From Amycolatopsis dendrobii (GTDB lineage: Bacteria; Actinomycetota; Actinomycetes; Mycobacteriales; Pseudonocardiaceae), in assembly GCF_014145675.1 (NCBI RefSeq), contig NZ_JACGZW010000001.1, positions 434,001 to 498,000 of the forward strand: a stretch of 64,000 nucleotides of DNA. Reading direction: 5' to 3'. The position numbers were made by a program, and so were the translations under genes. The notes under the pieces are model-generated. The model was given only the letters and a program-made list of their open reading frames with translations. It searched no databases and was not told the DNA's origin. Below, piece by piece: positions 25,667 to 38,013 of this stretch. Position 1 is the stretch's first letter. Every line of letters starts with the position of its first letter.

Positions 25667-26539
25667 ATGGTACGCGCAATCCAGCCGCAGGATCTCGTCG
25701 ACAGCACCGTGATGGACAATTCCGGCAGCAAAATCGGCAAGGTGGGCACGGTATATCTCGCCGACGACACCAGGCGGCCGGAGTGGGTGACGGTGAAAAC
25801 CGGGCTGTTCGGCCAGAAGGAGAGCTTCGTGCCGCTGTCGGGTGCGGGCATGGAGAACGACGGCCTGCACGTCCAGGTCGCGAAGGACCAGGTGTCCGAC
25901 GCGCCGCGCATCGACGCGGAGGGCCACCTTTCCGAAAAGGAAAGCGTCGAGTTGTACAAGTACTACGGCTTGCCGGCTCCGCGCGGGACCGGCGAGAACA
26001 CTGGCAACCGCGGCCGCGACGCGGCAGCAGGCGGCGCTGCGGGCGGTGTGGCAGGCGGTGCCGCGGGCAAGGGTCGCGACGCGGCGATGGGCGGCGCCGC
26101 GGGCCGCGGCCAGCCGACCGGCCAGGACACCGCCGCGGCCAAGGGCGGACGGCACGACGCGTCCGGCACGGGCGACGTGGTGCGTTCCGAGGAACGGCTG
26201 CGGGTCGGCACCGAAGAGGTCGAAACCGGCCACGTCCGGCTGCGCAAGTACGTGGTGACCGAAGAGGAGCAGGTGACCGTGCCGGTCACGCACGAGGAAG
26301 TGCGCGTCGAGCGCGAGCCGATCACCGACGCCAAGGCAGCGGGCAAGGCCGAGATCGGCGAGGCGGAGCAGGACGTCGTGCTGCACGCCGAGAAACCGGT
26401 GGTGCAGAAGGAAACCGTGCCGGTGGAGCGGGTGCGCCTGGGAACCGAGCAGGTCACCGAGGAGCAGACCGTCCAGGGGAAGGTCCGCAAGGAGCAGATC
26501 GACATCGACGACGACACCAAGCGGGGCAGGAAGTCCTGA
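25667..26539 (+). CDS. PRC-barrel and DUF2382 stress-response protein (YsnF-like)
   Basis: 290 residues in three parts. Residues 1-105 are a PRC-barrel (QDLVDSTVMDNSGSKIGKVG). A glycine/alanine-rich low-complexity linker (about 108-165) follows. Residues about 172-282 are DUF2382, with the usual REEERLRVGTE-like start and charged VRLRKYVVTEEEQVTVPV repeat. Such proteins are induced by general, heat or osmotic stress; molecular role is unsettled. ATG follows GGAG. A strong terminator separates it from the sdh operon. Confidence 0.88.
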   Translation: MVRAIQPQDLVDSTVMDNSGSKIGKVGTVYLADDTRRPEWVTVKTGLFGQKESFVPLSGAGMENDGLHVQVAKDQVSDAPRIDAEGHLSEKESVELYKYYGLPAPRGTGENTGNRGRDAAAGGAAGGVAGGAAGKGRDAAMGGAAGRGQPTGQDTAAAKGGRHDASGTGDVVRSEERLRVGTEEVETGHVRLRKYVVTEEEQVTVPVTHEEVRVEREPITDAKAAGKAEIGEAEQDVVLHAEKPVVQKETVPVERVRLGTEQVTEEQTVQGKVRKEQIDIDDDTKRGRKS

Positions 26540-26550
26540 CCGGCCCGCGC

Positions 26551-26596
26551 CGCGGCTGTCTCCCGCCGGAGCGATTCCGGGCGGGAGACAGCCGCG
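26551..26596. terminator. Bidirectional terminator hairpin
   Basis: Perfect 17-bp stem (26551-26567 with 26580-26596) and a 12-base loop, between the convergent ends of the PRC-barrel gene and sdhB. No T-tract, as usual in high-GC actinobacteria. Confidence 0.8.
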
Positions 26597-26605
26597 CGAG
26601 CCCGG

Positions 26606-27345
26606 CTAGCGCCGCGAGCGGCTCGCCTTCAGGAACTCGCGGTTGAGGTTCGCGATGCTGGTCAGCGGAATCCCCTTGGGGCACGACGTGACGCATTCGC
26701 CGGTGTTCGTGCAGCCGCCGAAGTCCGCCGCGTCCATGGTTTCCACCATGTCCAGCACGCGCTGGGCACGTTCCGGCTGGCCCTGCGGCAGGGAGTTCAG
26801 GTGCGCCACCTTCGCCGAGGTGAACAGCATCGCCGACCCGTTCGGGCAGGCCGCGACGCACGCGCCGCAGCCGATGCAGGTCGCGTTGTCGAAGGCGAGG
26901 TCCGCGTCCGGCTTGGGCACCGGCGTCGCGTGCGCTTCGGGCGCGCTGCCGGTCGGGGCGGTGACGTAGCCGCCCGCCTCGATGATCCGGTCGAACGCCG
27001 AGCGGTCGACCACCAGGTCCTTGATCACCGGGAAACCCTTGGCGCGCCAGGGTTCCACGTCCAGCACATCGCCGTCGCGGAACGAGCGCAGGTGCAGCTG
27101 GCAGGTCGTGGTGCGTTCGGGACCGTGCGCCCGGCCGTTGATCACGACGCCGCACGAGCCGCAGATGCCCTCGCGGCAGTCGTGGTCGAACGCGATCGGC
27201 TCGGCGCCGTCCTCGATGAGGTGCTGGTTGAGGACGTCGAGCAGTTCCAGGAAGGACATGTCCGGGCTGGCGTCGTCGACCGGGTAGTCGACCAGCCCGC
27301 CGTCGTCGTCCGGGCCGGACTGGCGCCAGACCCGCAGGGTGAGTT

Positions 27346-27349
<4 letters not shown>
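26606..27349 (-). CDS. sdhB: Succinate dehydrogenase/fumarate reductase iron-sulfur subunit
   Basis: Electron-transfer subunit of complex II, 247 residues. The [2Fe-2S] cysteines are in [10 protein letters not shown] (about residues 58-67) with a partner at TTCQLH. The C-terminal half has [14 protein letters not shown] and [16 protein letters not shown] for the other clusters. GTG 27349 overlaps the sdhA stop by 4 bases, so synthesis is coupled. Membrane-associated on the cytosolic side. Confidence 0.94.
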
Positions 27350-29274
<1,925 letters not shown>

Positions 29275-29275
29275 G

Positions 29276-29983
29276 TCAGGCCACCCATCCCGCCATCACG
29301 GCGATCGGCACGATCAGGAAGCCGCCGGTGATCACGACGGCGAGCACAGAGCCCGCGGTTTTCAACGCCCGGTCTCGGGTTTTGCTGGTGATGCCCAGGG
29401 TCTGCGCCGCGCTCCAGAAGCCGTGGTTGATGTGCAGGCCGAGCATCAGCAGCGCGACGATGTAGATCAGGTTGACCCACCAGACCTGGAAGTCCGCGAC
29501 GATGTTGTGGTACGGCTGCCCGTCGCGGAAGTCCTGATTGGCCACGCCGACGGTGAGGTCCAGGATGTGCCACACGAGGTAGAGCGCGAGCGTCGCGCCG
29601 CCCCAGCGCATGGTGTGCGTCGCGAAGCCGGCCTTGCGCCGCTGGCCGTGCGCGTACTTCACCGGGCGGGCTTGCCGGTCCCGTTTGGACAGTTGCACCG
29701 CCGCGACCGCGTGCAGCACCAACGCGATCAGCAGCACGACCCGCTGGATCGAGAGGTACCAGGCGTTCTGCAGCACCGGTTCGCCGATGGTGCGCAGCCA
29801 GGCGGCGTAGTCGTCGAAGTGCTGCGGTCCCAGGAAAACCTTGAGGTTCCCGGCCATGTGCACGAACAGGAACGCGACGAACATCAGCCCGGTGACGGCC
29901 ATGACGACCTTCTTGCCGATGGTCGAACGCCAGAACGTCACGAGGGCCGGGCGACGGCGGGGCGGAGCGGGAGCGAGTGCCAC
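29276..29983 (-). CDS. sdhC: Succinate dehydrogenase cytochrome b subunit (five-helix type)
   Basis: Membrane anchor of complex II, 235 residues, with about five helices and histidines suited to two b haems ([34 protein letters not shown]). GTG 29983 is chosen because a 17-bp-spaced promoter (TTGCCC, TACCGT) ends 7 nt before it, giving a leaderless mRNA. ATG 30025 would lie inside that promoter. First gene of sdhCAB. Confidence 0.88.
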   Translation of the reverse strand: MALAPAPPRRRPALVTFWRSTIGKKVVMAVTGLMFVAFLFVHMAGNLKVFLGPQHFDDYAAWLRTIGEPVLQNAWYLSIQRVVLLIALVLHAVAAVQLSKRDRQARPVKYAHGQRRKAGFATHTMRWGGATLALYLVWHILDLTVGVANQDFRDGQPYHNIVADFQVWWVNLIYIVALLMLGLHINHGFWSAAQTLGITSKTRDRALKTAGSVLAVVITGGFLIVPIAVMAGWVA

Positions 29984-29990
29984 GGAACCG

Positions 29991-30059
29991 ACGGTAAGTC
30001 GGCCCTGACAAGAGGGCAAACACATGATTTCTCTCGACAGGATAGGCAGCACCTATGAT
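29991..30059. promoter_or_regulatory. Divergent promoters of sdhCAB and the LysR gene
   Basis: Minus strand: -35 TTGCCC (30019-30014), 17-base spacer, -10 TACCGT (29996-29991), 7 bases, GTG of sdhC. Plus strand: -10 TATGAT (30054-30059), 7 bases, ATG of LysR at 30067. Both mRNAs would be leaderless. Confidence 0.6.
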
Positions 30060-30066
30060 GCTGGTC

Positions 30067-30990
30067 ATGCAGTTCCAGCAGCTGGCGTATTTCCTGGCAG
30101 TGGCCGAGACGCGGCACTTCACCCGGGCCGCGGAGCAGATGCGGGTGGCGCAGCCCTCACTGTCGCAGCAGATCCGTGCGCTGGAACGGGATGTCGGCGC
30201 GGGGCTGTTCCACCGGATCCGCGGGAACGTCACGCTCACCGAGGCGGGGGAGACGCTGCTGCCGATCGCGCGCCGGATCATCGCCGAGACGGAGACCGCC
30301 TACCGGGCGATCCGGGAGCTGGACGAACTGGGCCGCGGCCGGGTGCGCCTGGGCGCGACCCCGAGCCTGTGCACCGGCCTGCTGCCCGCGATGCTCGCCG
30401 CGTTCCGGCGGGACTACCCCGGGATCGAACTGGTGCTGCACGAAAGCGGCTCCCGGGACCTGCAGACCGCGCTGTCGGAGGGCGGCCTGGACCTGGCGAT
30501 GATCGTGGACAGCAGGGTGCACGACGATTCCCGGCTGGAGAGCCGCGCGCTGTTCGTCGAGGACCTGGTGGTCGTCTCGCCGAAGGACGCGCCCGCGCCG
30601 GTGCGCGGCCGGATGCCGATCGCGGCGCTGCGGGACCGGCCGCTGGTGATGTTCCGGCAGGGCTACGACCTGCGCGAAGCGACCGTGGCCGCTTGCCGTG
30701 CCGAAGGTTTCGACCCGCTGTTCGCGATCGAGGGCGGCGAGATGGACGCGGTGCTGGAGCTGGTCCAGGCCGGACTGGGCCTCGCGGTCGTGCCGAGCAC
30801 CGTGGTCGGGGATCGGTTCCGCCGCACGCAGTTCACCGCGCCCGGGCTGAGCCGCGTGGTGCGGCTGGCGTACCGGCGAGATGTCGAGCAGCCGCGCGCG
30901 GTGCGGGCGTTGCAGGAGGCGGTGGTGCAGTACTTGGGCGGCGGGGCGGCTCAGCTGCCGCCTGGCACGCGCCCGCTCGTCGGCCGGTGA
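30067..30990 (+). CDS. LysR-family regulator divergent from sdhCAB
   Basis: 307 residues. Helix-turn-helix in residues 1-60 (MQFQQLAYFLAVAETRHFTR, then RVAQPSLSQQIRALERDVG), then an effector-binding domain. Its 83-base divergent spacer with sdhC suggests it controls respiration or dicarboxylate use. Start at ATG 30067, 7 nt after TATGAT; the earlier ATGs at 30055 and 30058 overlap the -10 box. Its 3' end overlaps the convergent TetR by 40 bases. Confidence 0.87.
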   Translation: MQFQQLAYFLAVAETRHFTRAAEQMRVAQPSLSQQIRALERDVGAGLFHRIRGNVTLTEAGETLLPIARRIIAETETAYRAIRELDELGRGRVRLGATPSLCTGLLPAMLAAFRRDYPGIELVLHESGSRDLQTALSEGGLDLAMIVDSRVHDDSRLESRALFVEDLVVVSPKDAPAPVRGRMPIAALRDRPLVMFRQGYDLREATVAACRAEGFDPLFAIEGGEMDAVLELVQAGLGLAVVPSTVVGDRFRRTQFTAPGLSRVVRLAYRRDVEQPRAVRALQEAVVQYLGGGAAQLPPGTRPLVGR

Positions 30991-31547
30991 ACAGCGAGAG
31001 AGTCGAGCACCAGGCCGATCAACCGCTGGGCTTGCGGTTTTTCGCAGTGCTGCGCGGAATACGCGATCCCGCCGATCAGCACCAAGACGTCCTCGGCGTG
31101 CACATCGTCGCGGAGCGTGGCGTCCCGCGCGCCCGCGGAAAGGAGTCCGCTAACGGCGTCGACGAGCAGCTTCCGGCTGTCCGAGTAGGGGTCGACGCCG
31201 GATGCGATGACCGCGTTGAGCGCCTCGGACATCCCGTGTTTCGCGCCGACGTAGGCGAGGAAATGCGTCAGCCACTCCCGCAGCGCTTCCGCGGCCGGGT
31301 ACTGCGCGAGGAGGGTCGATGCCTGCTCGCAGACCACCGCGAGCTGATGCCGGTAGGCGGCGTCGATCAGGGCCTCGCGGGTCGGGAAGTGCCGGTAGAG
31401 CGTGCCGACGCCGACGCCGGCCTGTTTGGCGATCGCCGCCGGAGCCGCGGCTAGCCCCTCCGCGGCGAAGGCCCGTGCCGCGACCTCCAAGAGCCGGGCG
31501 CGGTTCTCGAGCGCGTCTCGCCGGGGGCGGCGCGGGGCGTCGGGCAT
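30951..31547 (-). CDS. TetR-family regulator divergent from SDR
   Basis: 198 residues. N-terminal helix-turn-helix about residues 14-60 (LLEVAARAFAAEGLAAA, then IAKQAGVGVGTLYRHFPTRE). The C-terminal domain resembles the SbtR/TetR_C_33 type common in actinomycetes. Two matched palindromes in the 89-bp spacer before the divergent SDR gene are the likely operators, so it probably represses SDR and itself. Confidence 0.88.
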   Translation of the reverse strand: MPDAPRRPRRDALENRARLLEVAARAFAAEGLAAAPAAIAKQAGVGVGTLYRHFPTREALIDAAYRHQLAVVCEQASTLLAQYPAAEALREWLTHFLAYVGAKHGMSEALNAVIASGVDPYSDSRKLLVDAVSGLLSAGARDATLRDDVHAEDVLVLIGGIAYSAQHCEKPQAQRLIGLVLDSLAVHRPTSGRVPGGS

Positions 31548-31568
31548 CGGTTCCTCCGGGGTTGCTAA

Positions 31569-31609
31569 CCGGAATGAATTCCGGATAGCTTAACCGGAAC
31601 GCATTCCGG
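31569..31609. promoter_or_regulatory. Tandem TetR operators CCGGAA-N4-TTCCGG
   Basis: CCGGAATGAATTCCGG (31569-31584) and CCGGAACGCATTCCGG (31594-31609) are two palindromes, each preceded by TAA and 25 bp centre to centre. They lie between the TetR and SDR starts and probably bind two repressor dimers. Confidence 0.75.
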
Positions 31610-31636
31610 ACGACCTTACCTCTGGAGGACCCCGCC

Positions 31637-32449
31637 ATGTCCGCACGGCATTGGTTCGTCACCGGCGCTTCCGGCGGTCTGGGCCGTCATCTGGTCGAGG
31701 AGGCGCTCCGGCGCGGCGACCACGTCACCGCCACAGTCCGGCGGCCGGGCGCGCTGCCGGACTCGCCGCGCCTCACCGTGGAACAGCTCGACCTCACGCG
31801 CCCGGCCGACGTCGCCGCCACGGTCGAGCGGACGCTGCGCCGGCGGCCGGTCGACGTCGTCGTGAACAACGCGGGCTATGCCGTCGTGGGCGCGGCCGAG
31901 GAGATGACGCCCGAGCAGATCCGGGACCAGATCGAAGTGCTGCTGCTCGCCCCGATCCTGATCACCCGCGCCTTCCTCGGCCCGATGCGCGAGCAGGGCG
32001 GCGGCCGGATCGTCCAGATCTCCAGCATGGGCGGCCAGCTCGGCTCGCCGACGCACAGCGCGTACCACGCGGGGAAGTGGGGATTGGAGGGGTACACCGA
32101 GAGCGTCGGCCGGGAGGTCGCCGACTTCGGCATCCACCTGACACTGGCGCAGCTCGGCGCGACCCGGACCGGCTTCGCCGCCGCGCTGCGGTACACCGCC
32201 GAAACGGCCCCCTATCGCGACAACGCGGTCGGCCGGACCCGTCGCTACCTCGAATCCCTCGACGACAGCGAGCTTCCCGGCGACCCGGCCAAAATCGCCG
32301 CGCTGCTCTACGAGACCACCCTCCAGCCGAATCCGCCGCTGCGCCTCGCCCTGGGCTCGGACACCTTCGAACTGGTGCGCAACGCGCTCGCCGGACGGCT
32401 GGAACTGCTTGAGTCGCAACGGGAACTGGCCGCGTCCGTCGCCTTCTGA
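31637..32449 (+). CDS. Short-chain dehydrogenase/reductase
   Basis: Classical SDR, 270 residues: cofactor motif TGASGGLG (residues 9-16), NNAGYA (about 75-80), catalytic serine in SSMGGQ and YHAGK with the Tyr/Lys pair. An arginine pair after strand 2 (TVRRPG) favours NADPH. Ribosome site GGAGGA precedes the ATG. Divergent from its probable TetR repressor; substrate unknown. It directly abuts the stop of the convergent PPOX gene. Confidence 0.9.
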   Translation: MSARHWFVTGASGGLGRHLVEEALRRGDHVTATVRRPGALPDSPRLTVEQLDLTRPADVAATVERTLRRRPVDVVVNNAGYAVVGAAEEMTPEQIRDQIEVLLLAPILITRAFLGPMREQGGGRIVQISSMGGQLGSPTHSAYHAGKWGLEGYTESVGREVADFGIHLTLAQLGATRTGFAAALRYTAETAPYRDNAVGRTRRYLESLDDSELPGDPAKIAALLYETTLQPNPPLRLALGSDTFELVRNALAGRLELLESQRELAASVAF

Positions 32450-32830
32450 CTACATCCCCACCGACTGCTTCTCCGGCTCGATCAGGCCGACGACGCGCAC
32501 CTGCTCGCGGGTGTACGCCTGTCCGATGTACTTCTTGGCGACCTCGTCGACGATCTCCCACGCCGGGTCGCCCTCGATCCATTCCGCCACCCGGCCGCGG
32601 ATGATGATCGGCTCGAACGGGTTGTCCGGCGGGGTAAGGGAAATCGCCACGCGGGGGTCGCGGCGGAGGTTGCGGGCCTTGCGGCTCTCCGGACCGGTCA
32701 GGAAGACGATCCGGTCGCCCCGCGTGCCGATCCACACCGGGACGACATGCGGCGACCCGTCCGGGAGCACGGTGGCGAGATGGGCGATCGGGGCGCCGTC
32801 GAGGACGCGGCGGACTTCGGGGTTCAGCAT
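32450..32830 (-). CDS. PPOX-class flavin/F420-dependent enzyme
   Basis: 126 residues, split-barrel flavin-binding fold: LATVLPDGSPHVVPVWI (about 18-34), RKARNLRRDPRVAISL and the C-terminal REQVRVVGLIEPEK. Similar actinobacterial proteins use F420H2 or FMN to reduce diverse substrates. Separated by 12 nt from the upstream RibD-like gene on the same strand, so probably cotranscribed with it. Confidence 0.87.
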   Translation of the reverse strand: MLNPEVRRVLDGAPIAHLATVLPDGSPHVVPVWIGTRGDRIVFLTGPESRKARNLRRDPRVAISLTPPDNPFEPIIIRGRVAEWIEGDPAWEIVDEVAKKYIGQAYTREQVRVVGLIEPEKQSVGM

Positions 32831-32842
32831 CGGGGGTTCCTT

Positions 32843-33445
32843 TCAGCGGATGATTTCGTAGTGAAGGTGGGTGACGCCGGGCGCCGGGACGGCCTCGACC
32901 AGCCGCAGCCGGACGTGCTCCGCCAGTTCGCCGAAGAAACTCCGCCCGCCGCCCAGCAGGATCGGCACCTGATGGAGCACGACCTCGTCGACCAGCCCGG
33001 CCTTGATCGCCTCGGTGACCAGGACGCCGCCCATGAGCGCGACGTCCTTGCCGCCCGCCGCCGCCCGCGCGCCTTTGACGGCCTCTTCGACGCTGGTCGC
33101 CTGGGTCTGCGCCTCGCTCAGCTCCGGCACCGGCTGGTGGCTGACCACGAACAACGGAGCCGTCGGATGCGGACCACTGCCGCCGAAGTGGCTTGAGTGG
33201 TCGTACGTCGCGTGCCCGGCCACGGTCGCCCCGACGCGCGCCGCGAGCGAGTCGAAAACCCGCGCGCTGGGTTCGGAAAGCTTGAACCCGCCGAAGACCT
33301 TGCTGGGCGTGTCGCCGGTGAAGTACCAGTCGAACAGCGCCCCGGCGTCGCCGAGCCCGCTACCGACCTCGTCGGCCCCCGCCGGGCGGCGGCCGCTGAT
33401 GTAGCCGTCGACCGAGACGGAAAGGGCACTGAACACTTTGGTCAT
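32843..33445 (-). CDS. RibD C-terminal/dihydrofolate reductase-like family protein
   Basis: 200 residues with the family start MTKVFSALSVSVDGYISG and the NADPH-loop segment KDVALMGGVLVTEAIKAG. Ribosome site AAGGAG precedes ATG 33445. It lies between a FAD-linked oxidase (19 nt upstream) and the PPOX gene, forming a three-gene minus-strand group of redox proteins. Exact function unknown. A paralogue is at 5978-6499. Confidence 0.87.
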   Translation of the reverse strand: MTKVFSALSVSVDGYISGRRPAGADEVGSGLGDAGALFDWYFTGDTPSKVFGGFKLSEPSARVFDSLAARVGATVAGHATYDHSSHFGGSGPHPTAPLFVVSHQPVPELSEAQTQATSVEEAVKGARAAAGGKDVALMGGVLVTEAIKAGLVDEVVLHQVPILLGGGRSFFGELAEHVRLRLVEAVPAPGVTHLHYEIIR

Positions 33446-33464
33446 GACGCTCCTTAGTAGTCGC

Positions 33465-34697
33465 TCAGAGAGCCTGGGGAAAGTCGAAAATGCGGTGGGG
33501 GTCGCGGGCTTTCTTGAGCGCGGCGAGCCGGGCGCGGTTGCCCGCGTGATACGCAAGCCCCGGATTCTCGAGCGCGAGATCGGGAAAGTTCGGATAAACC
33601 CGGCCGGATCCGTCGGCGTGTGCCGTGCTCCACGCCTCGTCCACCCACGGATCGCCTGGGCCGGCGACCTGCTCCAGCAGAAACCGCTCACCCCGGTGGG
33701 CAAACGCGGTGTCCCCCTCCGCGACCCGGTTGTACGCCCCGCCCATCGCCGTGAACGCCAGCCGCCGGTCGCCCTCCAACCTCTGGAGAAGCCCGGCGGT
33801 CGTCCGCTCCGACATCGTGCGGGCGAAGAACTCCGACCGAACCCGGCGGGCTCCTTGGTCTGGATCAAGCGTACTGAAGGTCGGCTTCACCATGCTGTAG
33901 GGAACATCCAGTCGGATGTCTATTGCATACAGAACACCGGCCCGCGCGGTGATCTCGCGGAGCAGACTCTCGGTTTCCGCCGGCGGCAGGGCAGAAGCGC
34001 CGAAGAGGGTCGCGCGTCCCTCTTGGACAGTGAGGTTCACGGTCATTTCGTCGGGTGCGTCGGGCGCGAAGTCCTGCCAGGCCTGGATGAGGTCCCCTTC
34101 CGTCCAGTTCCCCTCGATCCGGCAGACCGACGGCTCCGGCACCGTCGCGAACCGCAACTCCGTCACGATGCCGAACTGCCCGCCGCCCGCGCCGCGCAAC
34201 GCCCAGAACAGCTCGGACTCCCGGTTTTCGTCGCACTCCACGACGCTTCCGTCGGCGAGCACGACCTGCGCGCCGACGAGCCGATCGCAGGTGAGCCCGT
34301 ACCGGCGGCCGAGGAGCCCGATGCCGCCGCCGAGCGTCAGCCCCGCGATGCCGACCGTGTCGCCGCAACCAGCCGGGATCGTCCGGCCGGACTCGTGCAA
34401 CGTCGCGTACACCGCACCCAGATTGGCACCGGCTCCGATCACCGCGACACCATTGTCGTCGCCCACGATCTGGTTCATTCCGGACAGATCCGCCACTATC
34501 CCGTCAGCCGGGTACCGGTCCACGAAACAATGCCCACCGCCGCGCGGCATGACCTGTCGGCCGGTCGCAGCCGCGCAGGCGACGACTTGGACGACATCCG
34601 GGACCGAATGGCACCGGACGACGGCGCTCGATCGGGCGCAGGCTTCGTAACCCGGCGAACCGGGGGAGATGACGTCGAGCGCGGTCAGGTCGATCAC
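33465..34697 (-). CDS. FAD-linked oxidase, berberine bridge enzyme-like
   Basis: 410 residues: FAD_binding_4 domain (SVPDVVQVV, then PRGGGH with the histidine for covalent FAD), GLTLGGGIGLLGRRYGL, and a C-terminal BBE segment (VYPNFPDL, NPGLAYHAGNRARLAALKKARDP). Relatives oxidise sugars or natural products and make H2O2. The usual second flavin link (Cys in CPTVG) is altered: here the motif reads AGCGDTVG, with the cysteine displaced by one. GTG 34697 gives a family-like start; GTG 34748 is possible; neither has a good ribosome site. Confidence 0.82.
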   Translation of the reverse strand: MIDLTALDVISPGSPGYEACARSSAVVRCHSVPDVVQVVACAAATGRQVMPRGGGHCFVDRYPADGIVADLSGMNQIVGDDNGVAVIGAGANLGAVYATLHESGRTIPAGCGDTVGIAGLTLGGGIGLLGRRYGLTCDRLVGAQVVLADGSVVECDENRESELFWALRGAGGGQFGIVTELRFATVPEPSVCRIEGNWTEGDLIQAWQDFAPDAPDEMTVNLTVQEGRATLFGASALPPAETESLLREITARAGVLYAIDIRLDVPYSMVKPTFSTLDPDQGARRVRSEFFARTMSERTTAGLLQRLEGDRRLAFTAMGGAYNRVAEGDTAFAHRGERFLLEQVAGPGDPWVDEAWSTAHADGSGRVYPNFPDLALENPGLAYHAGNRARLAALKKARDPHRIFDFPQAL

Positions 34698-34852
34698 GGA
34701 GCTGACGCTACGGAGATCCGGCTGGTCGTTCTTGAACAAAACGCGCACGGGAGGTGCTGCGGCCGAGTTGCGCGAGACCGATCAGGCCCGCCGCCTCAGC
34801 GGAGAGGGCCGACGGTGCGCGGAGAAGCCGGAGCAGGCACCCTGGGAAGCAC

Positions 34853-35686
34853 TCAAACCCGGACCAGCGACCGTCTCCGCGTAGCGAGGAACGGCGCGTA
34901 CGAAGCCGAATGATCATGCCCGCAAGCGCACCGATCGAGGTCGCCCCCAAGCAGTTGCCTCGGCGTAACCCCGGTCAGCCGAAGACATTCCCGGCTCAGG
35001 TGGGCCTGGTCCGCATAACCGGCGTCGACCGCGAGACCCGCCATCCCGTCCGCACCCCGCCGCCCGGTCGCGATCGCGCCGGACTGGGCGAGCGCGAGAA
35101 ACCCCTGAAACCGCAACGTCCGCTGCAGCACCTTCGGGCTCATCCCCACCGCCTGCAGACACCGCCGCCGCAACTGGCTGGCCGAAAGCGCCAGATGCGC
35201 GGCGACCGCGTCCACCCCGACCGGGTCCCACGGCATGAGCACCTGCACCGCCTCCCCGACCAGCGGATCCAGCCCGCCGACCCGGCGAAACTCCTGCACG
35301 AGGTGCGCCTGCAGCGCGACCAGCCCCAGCTCGGGCGTCGCCGCGAGGGCAACGGTTTCCACGAGCCGATCCACGGCGCGGCCCCACAAGTCGGCCAGCC
35401 CGACGTGCTGGTCGGCCAATTCGTCGAGCCCCGCGGGCAGAGGCGGCGCGGCACCGGGCCGGAACCGCACGCCGACGATGGTGGTACGCGCCGGAATGAC
35501 CTCGATCCGCGGCCCGGTCAACGGCCCGAGCAACTGCGGCCGCCCGCCGACCGGGAAGTGGATCTCGACACCGCCCGTCGGCAGATGCCGTTGCACGTAC
35601 GGCGCGTCGCCGGTGCGCTGGAGCCACACCGTGCGCACGACTCCCGCCAGCTCCGGCACCGGCGGACGCTCCACATACGCGGTCAT
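34853..35686 (-). CDS. AraC-family transcriptional regulator
   Basis: 277 residues. The N-terminal half (ERPPVPELAGVVRTVWLQR, then HLPTGGVEIHFPVGG) resembles the DUF6597 sensory domain of actinobacterial AraC regulators. The C-terminal two-helix-turn-helix is at about residues 165-255 (LALSASQLRRRCLQAVGMSP, then DAGYADQAHLSRECLRLTGV). The last about 25 residues contain CACGHDH, a possible metal-binding tail. Target genes unknown; nearest is the FAD-linked oxidase 155 bp downstream. Confidence 0.82.
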   Translation of the reverse strand: MTAYVERPPVPELAGVVRTVWLQRTGDAPYVQRHLPTGGVEIHFPVGGRPQLLGPLTGPRIEVIPARTTIVGVRFRPGAAPPLPAGLDELADQHVGLADLWGRAVDRLVETVALAATPELGLVALQAHLVQEFRRVGGLDPLVGEAVQVLMPWDPVGVDAVAAHLALSASQLRRRCLQAVGMSPKVLQRTLRFQGFLALAQSGAIATGRRGADGMAGLAVDAGYADQAHLSRECLRLTGVTPRQLLGGDLDRCACGHDHSASYAPFLATRRRSLVRV

Positions 35687-35902
35687 CCCCGTACCGAAGC
35701 GCTCCGCCGGTGGCGCGTCAAGCACCGACAGGCCGCAGGCTTGCCCGCCAACGCTTTTCCAGACGCGCCGCCAGTAGGGGAACAGCCGCCAGGCCACAAG
35801 TCCCTGGACCGGGAGACCTTCTCCTGTAGCCGCCGGCCGCCGAGCCCGGGACTCTCGCTCTTTGAACTGGGAACAGCGTGCTACCGAAGGAGGCGCCCGG
35901 TC

Positions 35903-36124
35903 ATGCCGACGTTGCTCATCATCTTGCTTGTCCTGGGCGCGGGTCTGTTCGTCGGAGGGCTGCTCGACAGAGCCAGCCAGACCCACGCCCGCTTCACCGG
36001 CTACCGGCAGCGCACCGCGACCGGCCTGATCACCTGGGTGCGCAGCGCGGTCGCCGCGGTCCTGGGCGTCGCCGGGCTGTTGATCCTGCTCTATCTCCTG
36101 ATCACGCTGTCTTCCGTACGATAA
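35903..36124 (+). CDS. Small two-helix membrane protein
   Basis: 73 residues, strong AGGAGG site 9 nt upstream. Helix 1 covers about residues 3-23 (LLIILLVLGAGLFVGGLL) and helix 2 about 47-70 (AVAAVLGVAGLLILLYLLIT), joined by a basic loop. No family recognised with confidence. A hairpin terminator follows. Confidence 0.7.
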   Translation: MPTLLIILLVLGAGLFVGGLLDRASQTHARFTGYRQRTATGLITWVRSAVAAVLGVAGLLILLYLLITLSSVR

Positions 36125-36175
36125 TCCCGCCGGGGCACGGGAAACGCCGACCCGGTCCGCCTGCCGAGCGGCGCG

Positions 36176-36211
36176 TCCGGGCACCGGGGTTTCGCCGTCC
36201 CGGTGCCCGGA
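36176..36211. terminator. Terminator hairpin after small membrane protein gene
   Basis: Perfect 13-bp stem, TCCGGGCACCGGG with CCCGGTGCCCGGA, and a 10-base loop, 52 nt after the stop. Confidence 0.7.
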
Positions 36212-36249
36212 CCGCAGGGAATCCTGTCCACAGTGCACTCCATGCGGTA

Positions 36250-36542
36250 GTCAGCTGACCGGCACACTGCCGACCCGAAGACTGTCGGATGTCGACCGGC
36301 CGACTGTCGGCCGGAACACCGCGGATCACCGACCGGCAGATCGCCGACTGCAGACCGCCGACCGGCAGATTGCCGACTGCAGACCGCCGACGGCAGACTG
36401 GCGACCAGCCGACTGTCGACGGAAGATCGTCGACCGGAACACCGCACATCGCCGACTGCCGACCCGCAGGCTGTCTACTCGCAGACCGCCGACCGGAAGA
36501 CCGCCGACCGGAAGACCGCCGACCGTAGACCGGCAGACTCAC
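36250..36542. repeat. Degenerate short-repeat tract rich in GACCG/GCCGAC units
   Basis: About 290 bases made of variants of CGACCGGNAGA and GCCGACTG. Clear subunits are a 15-bp unit GACCGCCGACCGGAA about three times from 36484 and a 29-bp unit starting at 36343 and 36372. It fills most of the spacer between the small membrane protein and glutamate dehydrogenase. Translations are low-complexity, so I do not call a gene. Confidence 0.7.
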
Positions 36543-36597
36543 GACCAAATACTGCATACAACATTCCGCCGGACAACGACCGGCCGCGGAAGCCGGC

Positions 36598-38013
<1,416 letters not shown>

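Noticed and set aside
36102..36557. Minus-strand frame through the short-repeat tract
   Set aside because: Its protein is just the translated repeat (GRRSS-like) and overlaps a terminator hairpin.
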